Shown in pieces: positions 37,023-45,688 of a stretch of 52,952 nucleotides of DNA (positions are counted from its first letter, which is position 1; each line of letters begins with the position of its first letter). Below the pieces are notes generated by a model, which was not told the DNA's origin, made no database searches, and saw only the letters and a list, made by a program, of their open reading frames with translations. The DNA is from a bacterium (GTDB taxonomy: Bacteria > Methylomirabilota > Methylomirabilia > Methylomirabilales > 2-02-FULL-66-22). The position numbers and the translations under genes were made by a program. The DNA lies in contig JAKPQH010000114.1 of the NCBI GenBank assembly GCA_029580855.1, positions 1-52,952 of the forward strand, written 5' to 3'.

Positions 37023-38636
37023 TCAGCGGGTTTGGCTCTTTCCGCCTCGGCGGCGGGCCCTGAAGAGGAAACCGACTCCGGCGACCCCGGTGGGGATGAG
37101 AACGAGCGCCGTAGGAGGTTCGGGCACCGGGACTTCCGCTCGGGCTACGTGCAGGCGGAAGATCTCCACGTCCGTTCCGCCCACGGAATCGACGGCGAAT
37201 TCGGTCCAGGCGCGGAATGCTGGATCGAGTCCCACGATATCGATCGTGGAGAAAGCGCCGGACAGCCCATCAGTGGTGCCCGACACGATCAGATCGAAGA
37301 TCCCCTCGTCGAAGCTTGGGGTGAATCCGAAATCAACCTGGAGGCGGCCACCAAGCACCCCGCCATAAACATCCAGGGCGCCGTATTGAAGGCCGCGGGC
37401 GGTTCCCTCGATTCCAATCTCGAGGAGAGCTCCAGTCCCCAAGCTCAGGAAATCACCCACATCCACAAGACTGCGGGTAAGCGAAAGGAGTCCCGTTCCA
37501 CCCGTGCCAATACCGACAAACATGTCATCCTCAAGAGAGGGCGTCCCAGCTGCCGCCCCGACGTTGAGACGGCTGTCAACGAGGGAGAGCGATCCGTTGC
37601 CAGCGCCTCCGAGACTCGACCCCACGGCCACGAACTTTTCGACCGTTAGCACGGGATTTGCGACGGATATCACACCGGAAACGGTTGCGGCCGCGTTGAA
37701 GTTCTCCCCGATTTGGATGCTTGTAACCTGCCCTACGACATTCGATAGCCTCACGTCACCCGTCACCGTGCCCGCTCCCGCCCTTTGCCCCACGGCAACG
37801 GAACCGGCGGCCAACCGGCCGGAGGTGAGGCTGAACATCCCATCAGCACTCTTGGGACTGGCGCCCGACGGATAACCCACAAAAAGGCCACCGGGGGCGG
37901 ACACATTGCCTTGGGCAACCGTCATCTGGCCGCTGGCGTTGCCGCTCCCCGATGCGGATCCAATGATGAAACTACCCGCCAGCGTCGTCCCACCCGCTGC
38001 CACGGTCACGGTCCCGGTGGCGGCGGCCCCGTGCGTGGTGCCCACGGTGAAGCTGCCGCCCTGGAGGCCGCCGGGGCCCACCGCGAGGGTCCCCGTCGCA
38101 CTGCCGGGGGTGTGGTCCCCCGCCGTGCCGACCTGCATCCCGGAGGCAAAGCCCGCCACGCCCTGGGCGGTGACGCTGCCCGTCGCGGTGCCCGTGCGGT
38201 TGCCGGACAGCTCGCTCACGCTGAGGGCCCCCGGGCCGCCCCTGCCCACGCTGGTCAGGGTGCCGCCGAGCTCCAGGACCCCGCGTGCGCTCCCCGCCAC
38301 GGCCGTCGTCCCCGCGTGGGTCCCGACGTAGGCGGAGTTCCGCACGGTGAGGTCGCCGCTGGTGGCCCGCAGGGTGCCGTCCGCGCTGCGGCCTCCCATC
38401 ACGGTGAACCCGACCTCGAACCACTCCACGGGGCCGGCCAGGGTCAGGGCCCCGGTCTCGAGGACGCCCGTGGCGGCCCCGCCGCCCTGGTCCCGGCCGA
38501 CGCCGAGGAAGGCGAGCCCGGCGGAGTTGGTGCTCGTCAGGCCGGCGCTGGCGAGCCGGCCGCTCGCCGTGCCGCCGGCGGCGGTGTTGGAGCCGACGAA
38601 AATGCCCCCGATGGGGCCGCTGATAGCCCCGGCCAC
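37023..38636 (-). CDS. PEP-CTERM sorted surface protein with repetitive beta-region, 5' end missing
   Basis: The C-terminus reads VPVPEPPTALVLIPTGVAG, VGFLFRARRR and a basic tail: a PEP-CTERM signal that an exosortase would cleave. The rest is a Gly/Thr/Ser/Ala-rich beta-helix-like region with repeated L-x-V-G-x-x-x-G motifs (ALTLAGPVEWFEVG, LFVGYPSGASPK, FMVGIGTG-like units), resembling autotransporter-type passengers. The first possible start is a GTG at 38636, but the frame stays open, with the same composition, to about 38828 without any start codon or signal peptide. A stop in all useful frames follows. The gene has therefore probably lost its 5' end, and export is doubtful. The upstream half is far more GC-rich than the C-terminal half. 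Confidence 0.75.
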   Translation of the reverse strand: MAGAISGPIGGIFVGSNTAAGGTASGRLASAGLTSTNSAGLAFLGVGRDQGGGAATGVLETGALTLAGPVEWFEVGFTVMGGRSADGTLRATSGDLTVRNSAYVGTHAGTTAVAGSARGVLELGGTLTSVGRGGPGALSVSELSGNRTGTATGSVTAQGVAGFASGMQVGTAGDHTPGSATGTLAVGPGGLQGGSFTVGTTHGAAATGTVTVAAGGTTLAGSFIIGSASGSGNASGQMTVAQGNVSAPGGLFVGYPSGASPKSADGMFSLTSGRLAAGSVAVGQRAGAGTVTGDVRLSNVVGQVTSIQIGENFNAAATVSGVISVANPVLTVEKFVAVGSSLGGAGNGSLSLVDSRLNVGAAAGTPSLEDDMFVGIGTGGTGLLSLTRSLVDVGDFLSLGTGALLEIGIEGTARGLQYGALDVYGGVLGGRLQVDFGFTPSFDEGIFDLIVSGTTDGLSGAFSTIDIVGLDPAFRAWTEFAVDSVGGTDVEIFRLHVARAEVPVPEPPTALVLIPTGVAGVGFLFRARRRGGKSQTR

Positions 38637-38860
38637 CTCGAGGGTGCCGGTGCCGCCCGTGGTCCCGTACGTCGTGCCGACGTTGAGGGTGTTACTGCTG
38701 CTGAGGCTGAGGTTCCCGCCGGCGATGCTGACCGTGCCGGTGGTGGCGGCGGTGGTGCTCGTGGTGGAGAAATTGATAACTTTTCCGACGACCGGGCTAG
38801 GGTGCGCAACGGGCGCACGGCAGAGCCGTCACGCGAATCCGCCAACGCACGGGAATTCCT

Positions 38861-38890
38861 TTGACACCGCACTCGGCGACCTTCTAGAGT
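38861..38890 (+). promoter_or_regulatory. Sigma-70-like promoter of the 5'-nucleotidase operon
   Basis: A perfect TTGACA (38861-38866) is followed after 18 bases by TAGAGT (38885-38890), four of six matches to TATAAT. The predicted start of transcription is about 40 bases before the ATG at 38938. Confidence 0.55.
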
Positions 38891-38937
38891 TGGGGCCGGT
38901 CAACGGTCGTGGGCGGACTTCCTGGAGGATTGTCGCC

Positions 38938-40470
38938 ATGCGCACACTGACCCGTCGCACGTTTCTTACCCTGGTCGTTGCCGGCTTGCTCTTCGTGACC
39001 GGGCTCCCGTCGCTGTACGCTGCAGCGCCGGTCGAGCGGTCCGGGCGCGTCACCATCCTGCAGCTGAACGACCTCTACGACATCATGCCGGTCGAGAAGG
39101 GAAAGAAGGGTGGCCTGGCGCGCATCGCGACGTTGCGTGACCGTATCGCCAAGGAATCGCCTGACGCCGTGCTGGTCCTGGCGGGCGATTTTCTCTCGCC
39201 CTCCACCATGTCCAGCGTCTTCCAGGGCGGTCAGATGGTGGCTACGCTGGACGCGGTCGGCCTCGACCTGGCCACCTTCGGCAACCATGAGTTCGACTTC
39301 GGCGAGCAGGCCACCCGGCAGCGGATGAGCGAGTCCCGCTTCACCTGGGTGTCCAGCAACGTGCTGGACCCCACGACGGGGCTGCCCTTCGGCAACGCCG
39401 TGTCCTTGGTTCTGCGCGATCTGGGCGGCATCCGGGTGGCCTTCATCGGGCTCACCACACCCGAGACCCGCGTCCTCTCCAAGGGCGGGCGGAACCTCAA
39501 ATTCCTGAACCCCATCGACGCGGCCAAGGATGTGGTGGCCCGCGCCCGCCGGGTGAAGGCCGACGTCATCGTGGCCCTGACGCACCAGGACATGGCGGAC
39601 GACAACACGCTGGCAGCAGCCGTCCCGGAAATCGACGTGATCCTCGGCGGGCACGAGCACGACCCACTGGACGCCAGGGTGGGGAAGACGCTCATCCTCA
39701 AGACCGGCTCCGACGCCGTATCTCTGGGTCGTGTCGACCTGTTGGTGACGGTGGGCCAGGGCGCTCGGCGCGTCGAGACCAAGTGGGAGCTGATCCCCGT
39801 CACCGACGAGATCCCCGAGAAGCCCGCCGTGGCGGCGCTCGTCAAGCAGTACGAGGGGTTGATGGCGGCCGAACTGAAGCAGGTCGTGGGCGCCACCTCG
39901 GTGCCGCTGGACACGCGAAACGAGACGGTGCGGGTCACCGAGTCCCCGATCGGCAACCTCATCGCCGATCTGATGCGCGAGGCGCTGGGCGCGGACGTGG
40001 CGCTGGTCAACGGCGGCGGCATCCGAGGGAACGCCGTCACTCCCGCGGGTCCGCTGACGAGAGGCGACGTACTGAAGATTCTCCCCTTCGCCAACAAAAT
40101 CGTAAAGCTCGAGGTCACCGGCGATAGCCTGCGCGCCGCGCTCGAAAACGGCGTCAGCCAGCACGAGAAAATTGCCGGCCGTTTTCTCCAGGTCTCCGGC
40201 CTCCGCTACGCCTTCGACCCAAAGAGGCCGCCCGGATCACGCCTGACCTCGGTGACCGTCGGCGGCACACCGCTCGACCCTGCCGCCCGCTACAGCCTGG
40301 CCACCTTCGAGTTCTTGATGGGAGGAGGCGACGGATACACAATGCTCCAGCAGGCCAAGGTCCTGGTGGCGCCCATGTACGGTCCCATGGACTCCGACCT
40401 GATCCTCGAACGCCTCAAGGCCGGCCCCCTTGCGCCGGCCGTCGACGGCCGTATCCAGGTGGCCCAGTGA
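38938..40470 (+). CDS. Bifunctional metallophosphatase/5'-nucleotidase (UshA-like)
   Basis: From the ATG at 38938, with GGAGG upstream, the protein has 510 residues. A signal peptide ends near SLYAAAPVE. The metallophosphatase domain shows VTILQLNDLYDI, VLAGDFLSPS, TFGNHEFDFGE and ILGGHEHD. In the first motif the usual D-x-H is D-x-Y (NDLYD), a variant I associate with one UshA-like branch. The C-terminal 5'-nucleotidase domain includes ESPIGNLIADLMREA, NGGGIRGNAVTPAGPLT and GGGDGYTMLQQAK. It hydrolyses nucleotides or UDP-sugars in the periplasm. Its stop overlaps the start of the NUDIX gene, which fits a nucleotide-salvage operon. Confidence 0.93.
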   Translation: MRTLTRRTFLTLVVAGLLFVTGLPSLYAAAPVERSGRVTILQLNDLYDIMPVEKGKKGGLARIATLRDRIAKESPDAVLVLAGDFLSPSTMSSVFQGGQMVATLDAVGLDLATFGNHEFDFGEQATRQRMSESRFTWVSSNVLDPTTGLPFGNAVSLVLRDLGGIRVAFIGLTTPETRVLSKGGRNLKFLNPIDAAKDVVARARRVKADVIVALTHQDMADDNTLAAAVPEIDVILGGHEHDPLDARVGKTLILKTGSDAVSLGRVDLLVTVGQGARRVETKWELIPVTDEIPEKPAVAALVKQYEGLMAAELKQVVGATSVPLDTRNETVRVTESPIGNLIADLMREALGADVALVNGGGIRGNAVTPAGPLTRGDVLKILPFANKIVKLEVTGDSLRAALENGVSQHEKIAGRFLQVSGLRYAFDPKRPPGSRLTSVTVGGTPLDPAARYSLATFEFLMGGGDGYTMLQQAKVLVAPMYGPMDSDLILERLKAGPLAPAVDGRIQVAQ

Positions 40471-41018
40471 AGTCGGGGCCCGGGTCGCCCCCGGAGAAGC
40501 GGAAGCAGATCTATCGAGGGCGGGTGGTCACTCTGAATCTGGAGACGACGAAGCTCCCAAACGGGGTGACAATCGAGCTGGAGGTGATCCGCCACCAGGG
40601 CGCGGCTGCCGCCGTGCCGCTCACGGGCGACGGGAATGTCCTGCTGATCCGCCAGTACCGACACGCGGCGGGCGGGTACATCTACGAACTCCCGGCCGGA
40701 AAGATCGACCCGGGGGAGGAACCGCTCGCCTGTGCCGCGCGCGAGGTGGAGGAAGAGACCGGCCGGCGGGCCTCCTCCATCACGCCCATGCTCAGCTTCT
40801 ACACCACGCCGGGGTTCACCGACGAGGTGATCCACCTGTTCTTGGCCACCGGTCTCGCGCCGGGCACCCAGAACCTGGAGCGCGACGAGGTCCTGGAGGT
40901 GGTGGAGATGCCGCTGGAACAGGCCATCCATCGCATCGCCGACGGTACCATCCGGGACGCCAAGACGATCATCGGCCTCCAGGCGGCGTATCTGGCGCGA
41001 GGCTCTCGGCAGCCGTGA
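40467..41018 (+). CDS. NUDIX hydrolase, ADP-ribose pyrophosphatase-like
   Basis: The GTG start at 40467 overlaps the preceding TGA (GTGA), giving 183 residues. The Nudix box is GKIDPGEEPLACAAREVEEE followed by TG, a full match to G-x5-E-x7-R-E-U-x-E-E-x-G-U. The flanking strands (RQYRHAAGGYIYELPA and SFYTTPGFTDEVIHLFLA) are typical of ADP-ribose pyrophosphatases, where the Y-R-Q/R-Y region binds substrate. It hydrolyses ADP-ribose or another nucleoside diphosphate sugar to AMP plus a sugar phosphate. Coupling to the 5'-nucleotidase suggests linked handling of nucleotide products, although one is periplasmic and the other cytoplasmic. Confidence 0.93.
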   Translation: MKSGPGSPPEKRKQIYRGRVVTLNLETTKLPNGVTIELEVIRHQGAAAAVPLTGDGNVLLIRQYRHAAGGYIYELPAGKIDPGEEPLACAAREVEEETGRRASSITPMLSFYTTPGFTDEVIHLFLATGLAPGTQNLERDEVLEVVEMPLEQAIHRIADGTIRDAKTIIGLQAAYLARGSRQP

Positions 41019-41023
41019 GGGCG

Positions 41024-41512
41024 ATGGCGCAGTCGGTGCTCAAGATGCTGGAGTTGCTTCCCGGCATCGGGCAGAGCGTGCGTGTCGTCAATCAGATCCA
41101 CGCGATCCGCCGCCTCGAGGCAGAGCGGAAGTGGGTGGAAGCCCGTGCCCTGCGGAGCACGGCGCTGAAGCAGGCAGCCGCGGCCCGGTCTGCTCCTCTC
41201 TGGCGCATGGAAGGCGAGGACCTGCTATACAACCGGCGTGACCCCGCCGCCGCGCTGGCGGCGTTTCAGCGCGCCGAAAAGGCGCTGGGACTCTCTTCGG
41301 CGCTCTACGGGGTCTCTGCGCCCGATCGCATCTTCGCGGGCGCGGCCCAGGCGGCTCTGGCGCTCGGGAACGTCGAGGAGGCTCGCGCGTATCTGCGGAG
41401 ATTCTCCGACGTCGCGGCCGAACTCTCGCGGCAGGGCGAGGATCCCGCCGCGCTCGCGTGGCACCAGGAGACGATAGCGAACCTCAAACGCCAGCTTCCA
41501 GACCCGCAGTGA
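41024..41512 (+). CDS. Small helical TPR-like protein, function unknown
   Basis: The ATG at 41024 with GTGAGGG upstream gives 162 residues; a GTG at 41015 overlapping the NUDIX stop would add three. The sequence is all helical and rich in Ala, Arg, Glu and Leu. Helix pairs such as AAALAAFQRAEKALGLSSAL and AAQAALALGNVEEARAYLRR suggest two or three TPR-like repeats. I recognise no named family. It is the third gene of the nucleotidase-NUDIX operon. TPR units usually bind proteins, but no partner is evident. Confidence 0.72.
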   Translation: MAQSVLKMLELLPGIGQSVRVVNQIHAIRRLEAERKWVEARALRSTALKQAAAARSAPLWRMEGEDLLYNRRDPAAALAAFQRAEKALGLSSALYGVSAPDRIFAGAAQAALALGNVEEARAYLRRFSDVAAELSRQGEDPAALAWHQETIANLKRQLPDPQ

Positions 41513-41640
41513 TCGGGGTGGTGTCAGGGCCGCCTACTGCAGAAGAGGCCACGCACCCGGACGTGAGAAAAACGACGCGCCGATCGGATTCCCGGCCGGC
41601 GGTTCGTCGTCTTGGTTTTCGGCGAGTCTGCGCCGCTCGG

Positions 41641-42048
41641 CTAGCGAGACCAACCGGGCCGCCTGCTGAACGACGTGAGGATATCCACGCCCCTTCGGAA
41701 CGCTTGCTCCTGCGGGCCCATGGCGACGCCCCCGTACACCGCGGCGCCGGTCACGCCGGTCTGGCCCGCCAGTTCGCGGAGGTGTTCGGTGATCTGCGCC
41801 GCCAGTTCCCGGGTCGGGGCCACAACCAGGGCGCGGGTGGTGCCCCGGCGCTTTTCCTTCAGACGGTGGAGGATCGGCAGGAGGAACGCCGCGGTCTTCC
41901 CGCTGCCCGTCACGGCGGTGGCCAAGACGTCCCGTCCCTCCATCAGCGGCGGGATCGCCGCACGCTGGATCGGGGTGGGCTGCTCGAATCCCATCCGCTG
42001 AGTGGCCTTCAACAGTTCTGCATCGAGACCGAGTTCTGCAAACGACAT
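41641..42048 (-). pseudogene. DEAD-box RNA helicase, C-terminally truncated
   Basis: From the ATG at 42048, preceded by AGGGAG, only 135 residues remain. They begin MSFAELGLDAELLKATQRMG and include the Q motif (FEQPTPIQ), Walker A AVTGSGKTAAF and motif Ia PTRELAAQI. After FRRGVDIL, where relatives continue VATPGRL, the sequence changes to TSFSRRPGWSR and stops. The DEAD, SAT and entire RecA-2 domains are missing. No continuation appears in another frame down to 41513, so this is a deletion rather than a simple frameshift. ATP could perhaps be bound but no helicase activity is expected. Confidence 0.85.
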
Positions 42049-42303
42049 ACGTCTCCCTGTGCGTTCCGCGGACGCACGAGGCCCGCATGCGGGTCGAGGT
42101 GTGACCGCACAATGTGTCCGGCTGGACTTGGTTGCGGGGATCAACGGAGGGATCGCCGGAGAGGCCGCCGTTCAGGTTGTGAGACCTGCCCTACTCTTCT
42201 GTCCCGCTTCCGGCCCTGAATCGCTCAGCCTCCGTGGCGGAGGCGTCGAAGCATAGCACGACACACCGCATTGTCCAGGGTTTTTTCGGCGGGACGCCGC
42301 GCT

Positions 42304-42349
42304 GGGACGCGCACCGGCCCGGATCGAACGGCCGGGCCGGGCGCGTCCC
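42304..42349 (-). terminator. Long GC-rich stem-loop downstream of the DUF4139 gene
   Basis: GGGACGCGC pairs with GCGCGTCCC, and inside it GGCCCGG pairs with CCGGGCC, giving about 18 bp with one bulge and a 9-base loop. It starts 18 bases past the DUF4139 stop on the minus strand. No U-run follows. Confidence 0.6.
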
Positions 42350-42367
42350 GCGCCGCACGCGGTGCGC

Positions 42368-43786
42368 CTACCACCGCATCCGCACGCGGTAGTTCACGGT
42401 CACCTTGCCGTCCCTGGGAACCTTCACCACGTACTGCAGCGTGTGGGCCTCGATTTTACTGTAGGGATGGCTGCTCTTGACGACTTCCCAGTCGCCCGGG
42501 ACCGGCTCGATGATGGTGACTTCCACATCCTCCTTCTTGTGGTTGCGCAGCTCCACGTCCCATTCGGTCTCGTAGAGGTTCCACGCGATCTTTTTCCATT
42601 CGCGCTGCGTGCGCTCCCCCACCACGTCGAAGGCTTCGCCCATCTTGATCTTGACCTTCTCCCCCTTCGGCGTGTGGTCGATCACATCCTCGCCGATGAA
42701 CTGGAGGCTCTGGTCCGCCGCCGCCTTGTAGACGCGCACCGTGCCCTTGGGAAGCGGGATGCCAAGCTTCTGCGTCTCGGCGTTCTCGATCTCGAGAAAA
42801 ACGCCGACCTTCTGATTAGCGATAGGCGCGCCCAGCTGGCTCCTGTAGTACTGGCGGGCGCCGTAAAAGCGCAGCTCCTTCTTGATGACAACGCCCGGCG
42901 CATCCAGCAGGCGGATCTGCTTCGTCTGGTTCTGCTTGACCGTGGTCCGCCCCTGCAGGGAGTAGAGGTGGTACTCGAAGAAGGACTCCTCCCGGAACTG
43001 GGGCCGCGGCGCGCCGGCCGTGACGGCGGACTCGAGCATCGCGCGCATCTCCTGGCGGGTCTGTGCACGGTGCACGTCTCCCGCGACCAGCTTCAGCGCC
43101 GCATCCGCGTAGGTCGCGCCGCTCTGGTTGTCGATCGTCACCCAGCCCGACAGATCGCCGCCGTTGTCGTTCTCGTTCAGAACCACGACGTAGTCCGCCT
43201 TCCAGGTAATGCCGGACGTCAGATACGAGGCCTCCACGCGCTGCGGCCGCGCGCTGCCGTTCTGCAGGAGCCACACCAGCGTGGGCGTGGGCGTCAGGTT
43301 CTCCGGCAGCTCGGGCAGAATCACCCGGCCGGGGTGCCCCAGATGGATCTGACCATCGATCTGGTAGATCGGGCCGTTGTTGTTGCTGAGCAGGACGGCC
43401 TCGACGAGGGTGCCGTCCCCCGTCATCAGCTTCACCGTCTTCCCCACGTACTTGTCCAGCAGCTTTTGCGGGTTGAGCAGGTCATACTCGTAGTTCTGCT
43501 CCAGGATGTGCACCGCGGCGGGGTCGGTGAGCGACTTGAGATGCACCGTGGTGGGATCGATCTGCGCTGCGACGTCCATGAACTTCACCTCATGGACCCC
43601 GGCGGGCAGCTGGAGCTCCCGGACGTCCTTCACCAAGCCCAGGTTCCCGGTGTAGATGGTGATGGCCACATCCCTCTGATCGTGCCGTGTGACTGCGCTG
43701 CGCCCCGGTGCGGCCTGGCCGTCGCCCGCCCAAAGCGCGGCCGCGCACGCCAGGACCACGGGAACCATCGCCAACGATCTGTGCAT
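42368..43786 (-). CDS. DUF4139 domain-containing exported protein
   Basis: This 472-residue protein has a signal peptide (VPVVLACAAALWAGDGQAAP) and then DVAITIYTGNLGLVKDVREL, the start of the DUF4139/mucoidy-inhibitor-like fold. Later blocks include YLTSGITWKADYVVVLNEND, LSGWVTIDNQSGATYADAAL and KLVAGDVHRA, which are the conserved beta-sandwich part of the family, and a final EVTIIEPVPGDWEVV. It has no lipobox, so a periplasmic or outer-membrane-associated location is likely. Function of the family is not established. It stands alone, with a strong stem-loop after its stop. Confidence 0.88.
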   Translation of the reverse strand: MHRSLAMVPVVLACAAALWAGDGQAAPGRSAVTRHDQRDVAITIYTGNLGLVKDVRELQLPAGVHEVKFMDVAAQIDPTTVHLKSLTDPAAVHILEQNYEYDLLNPQKLLDKYVGKTVKLMTGDGTLVEAVLLSNNNGPIYQIDGQIHLGHPGRVILPELPENLTPTPTLVWLLQNGSARPQRVEASYLTSGITWKADYVVVLNENDNGGDLSGWVTIDNQSGATYADAALKLVAGDVHRAQTRQEMRAMLESAVTAGAPRPQFREESFFEYHLYSLQGRTTVKQNQTKQIRLLDAPGVVIKKELRFYGARQYYRSQLGAPIANQKVGVFLEIENAETQKLGIPLPKGTVRVYKAAADQSLQFIGEDVIDHTPKGEKVKIKMGEAFDVVGERTQREWKKIAWNLYETEWDVELRNHKKEDVEVTIIEPVPGDWEVVKSSHPYSKIEAHTLQYVVKVPRDGKVTVNYRVRMRW

Positions 43787-43935
43787 GTGTCTCCCTCCTT
43801 ACGCACTTTACACGCCCTGCGACGGTCGGTTTACGGGGTAAGACCGCCTGCGGCCAAAAAAGTTCCTCGGGGTCAGACGCGGTTTTCCGTCCCCAGATGA
43901 TCCGGCATTGGAGATCTCGGTCATCCCCTCTGTCG

Positions 43936-44772
43936 TCACGGACAGCGAGCGGCGAGCGTCTCTCGGGCGGTGACCGCCTCGCGGGCGTCGGGATACCGGT
44001 TCAACGCGTCGCGCAGGATGCCGCACCCGGAGTGGTCCCCCTGGAGAATTCGGACCTCCCCTTGGCGGTAGAGGGCGAGCGGCGCCTTCGGGTGCCGCGG
44101 GTACTGCCGGAGAAACGTCTCAAGCTCCCCCTCGGCCTCGCCGTAGCGGCCCTCGGCGCGGTACGCGTCGGCGAGAAGGAATCGCGCGTCGGGCGCCCGT
44201 CCGTCGTCCGGGTGCTGCGCCAGAAACGCTCGCAGATCGTCGATGGCGGGCTGGTAGCGCTGCGCGGCGAACTGCGCGGCCCCGGAAGCCAAGCGGTCGT
44301 CCGCCGAGCGGCTGGCCGGCGCGCGGGCGTCCGGAGGGGCTGGCGCCGGCTGTAGCCGTCCCGGCCGATCGGCGTCCGGTGCCGCATCCTGCGCGACCCG
44401 AGGCGCCCGTTCGAAGCCGGCCGGCTCCGGTTCCGGCGACCGCTGGGACACCCACAGCCCCACCAGACCCAGCACCACCAGTGCGGCCGCGTGGATCGGA
44501 AGCTTCACGCGGAGCGGCAAGACCAGCGTCGCGACGACTTGCCGCCACCCCCGGGGCGCCTCGATCCGCTGGACGACGCGGGCGGCGAAGTCGGACGATG
44601 GCTCCTCGTCCCCCATCCCCTGCAGTATATGCACCGTCCGGCGAAAGGCCGCCCACTCCGCCCGGCACGCCGGGCAGTCGTCCAGGTGCCGCTGCAGATC
44701 CACCAGGCGAGGACCGGAGAGCGTGCCGTCATGGAAATCGGAGAACACCGCGCGAGCCTCCCGACAGTTCAT
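43936..44772 (-). CDS. Zinc-finger anti-sigma factor with periplasmic TPR domain
   Basis: The ATG at 44772 overlaps the sigma-factor stop by four bases; the protein has 278 residues. The anti-sigma zinc finger is RHLDDCPACRAEW (H29-x3-C33-x2-C36). A membrane helix, HAAALVVLGLVGLWVS, lies near 94-110, followed by a Pro/Ala linker. The periplasmic part (about 155-278) carries TPR-like units such as FAAQRYQPAIDDLRAFLAQH and AEGRYGEAEGELETFLRQYP, similar to YbgF/CpoB repeats. It should hold the ECF sigma factor at the inner membrane and release it on an envelope signal; the TPR part may sense that signal through a partner. Confidence 0.9.
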   Translation of the reverse strand: MNCREARAVFSDFHDGTLSGPRLVDLQRHLDDCPACRAEWAAFRRTVHILQGMGDEEPSSDFAARVVQRIEAPRGWRQVVATLVLPLRVKLPIHAAALVVLGLVGLWVSQRSPEPEPAGFERAPRVAQDAAPDADRPGRLQPAPAPPDARAPASRSADDRLASGAAQFAAQRYQPAIDDLRAFLAQHPDDGRAPDARFLLADAYRAEGRYGEAEGELETFLRQYPRHPKAPLALYRQGEVRILQGDHSGCGILRDALNRYPDAREAVTARETLAARCP

Positions 44773-45410
44773 GGCGCACTCCGATCGTCGAGATGCGGCC
44801 CGAGGCGGGCCCTGAGCTCCATCCGGGCGCGATGCAGCCGCGATCGCACCGTTCCCAGCGAGACGCCCAGGGTCGCGGCGATGTCTTCGTACGACATCCC
44901 CTGGATGTCCCGCAGGATGATCACGATGCGCTGGTGCTCGGCCAGTTGTCCGAGTCCGGTCTGGATCACGCGCCGCAACTCGTGTCGCTCCAGCAGCGCA
45001 TCCGGGCCGGGCGACGCATCCGCGACCCGGTCGGCCGCCGACGGCAGCGCGGCGGCGGCCCCGGCGCTCCGCTCCGCCCGCCTCGTCCGATATTCCCGGC
45101 CCGCCAGGCGGTTCAAGCAATGATGGCCGGCGATGGCGTAGAGCCAGGTGGAAAACCGCGACTCTCTCCGAAACCCCTGCAAGCCGCGATAGGCCTTGAG
45201 AAAGACCTCCTGCGCGATGTCCTCGGCGTCGCCGCGATCACCCACCATGCGGAGTGCCAGGGTAAACACCCATCGCTGGTACCGCCGGACCAGCGCTTCG
45301 AACGCCTGAACGTCGCCGGCTTTTGCCCGATCCACGAGGCCGCGATCCTCGTCCGCGGTCCCCGCGGCGCCCCTCGCATCCCGCAGTGTCAGACCCGTGG
45401 CGTCTTCCAA
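44769..45410 (-). CDS. ECF-type RNA polymerase sigma factor
   Basis: This 213-residue sigma-70 family protein has region 2 (FEALVRRYQRWVFTLALRMV, then DAEDIAQEVFLKAYRGL) and region 4 (MSYEDIAATLGVSLGTVRSR, then LHRARMEL). The start appears to be a TTG at 45410; no better start lies upstream in frame. The pair with its zinc-finger anti-sigma factor is translationally coupled. Likely targets are envelope-related genes, given the membrane-anchored TPR anti-sigma partner. It is divergent from a TetR gene across about 280 bases. Confidence 0.93.
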   Translation of the reverse strand: MEDATGLTLRDARGAAGTADEDRGLVDRAKAGDVQAFEALVRRYQRWVFTLALRMVGDRGDAEDIAQEVFLKAYRGLQGFRRESRFSTWLYAIAGHHCLNRLAGREYRTRRAERSAGAAAALPSAADRVADASPGPDALLERHELRRVIQTGLGQLAEHQRIVIILRDIQGMSYEDIAATLGVSLGTVRSRLHRARMELRARLGPHLDDRSAP

Positions 45411-45688
45411 GGTTCCCGTCCGTCCAGTGGAATTCCGGGCGACCGTCCGACGGCGCCGAGCGCGAGACAGCCGTTGCGTTGGACCGCGAACATACTACCA
45501 CCCCGGGTCGGCGCCGCCAGTGAATTCCGGCTACACACGCCGGGCGCCCACGACAACCGGCGCGCACGGGGTGGGGCCCGGAGCGGGGACGTTTCCCGCT
45601 TGCAAACCCCGCGCCCGTCTGGTACCGTCTGGTCGGTCACTCCCGACCCATTGGTCGAATACGACCACACAGCCGAGGCGCGCATTTC

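Noticed and set aside
42276..42298. T-run next to a small stem (TTTTTTCGGCGGGACGCCG) as an intrinsic terminator
   Set aside because: The T-run precedes the stem on the plus strand and becomes an A-run after it on the minus strand, so it fits neither direction.
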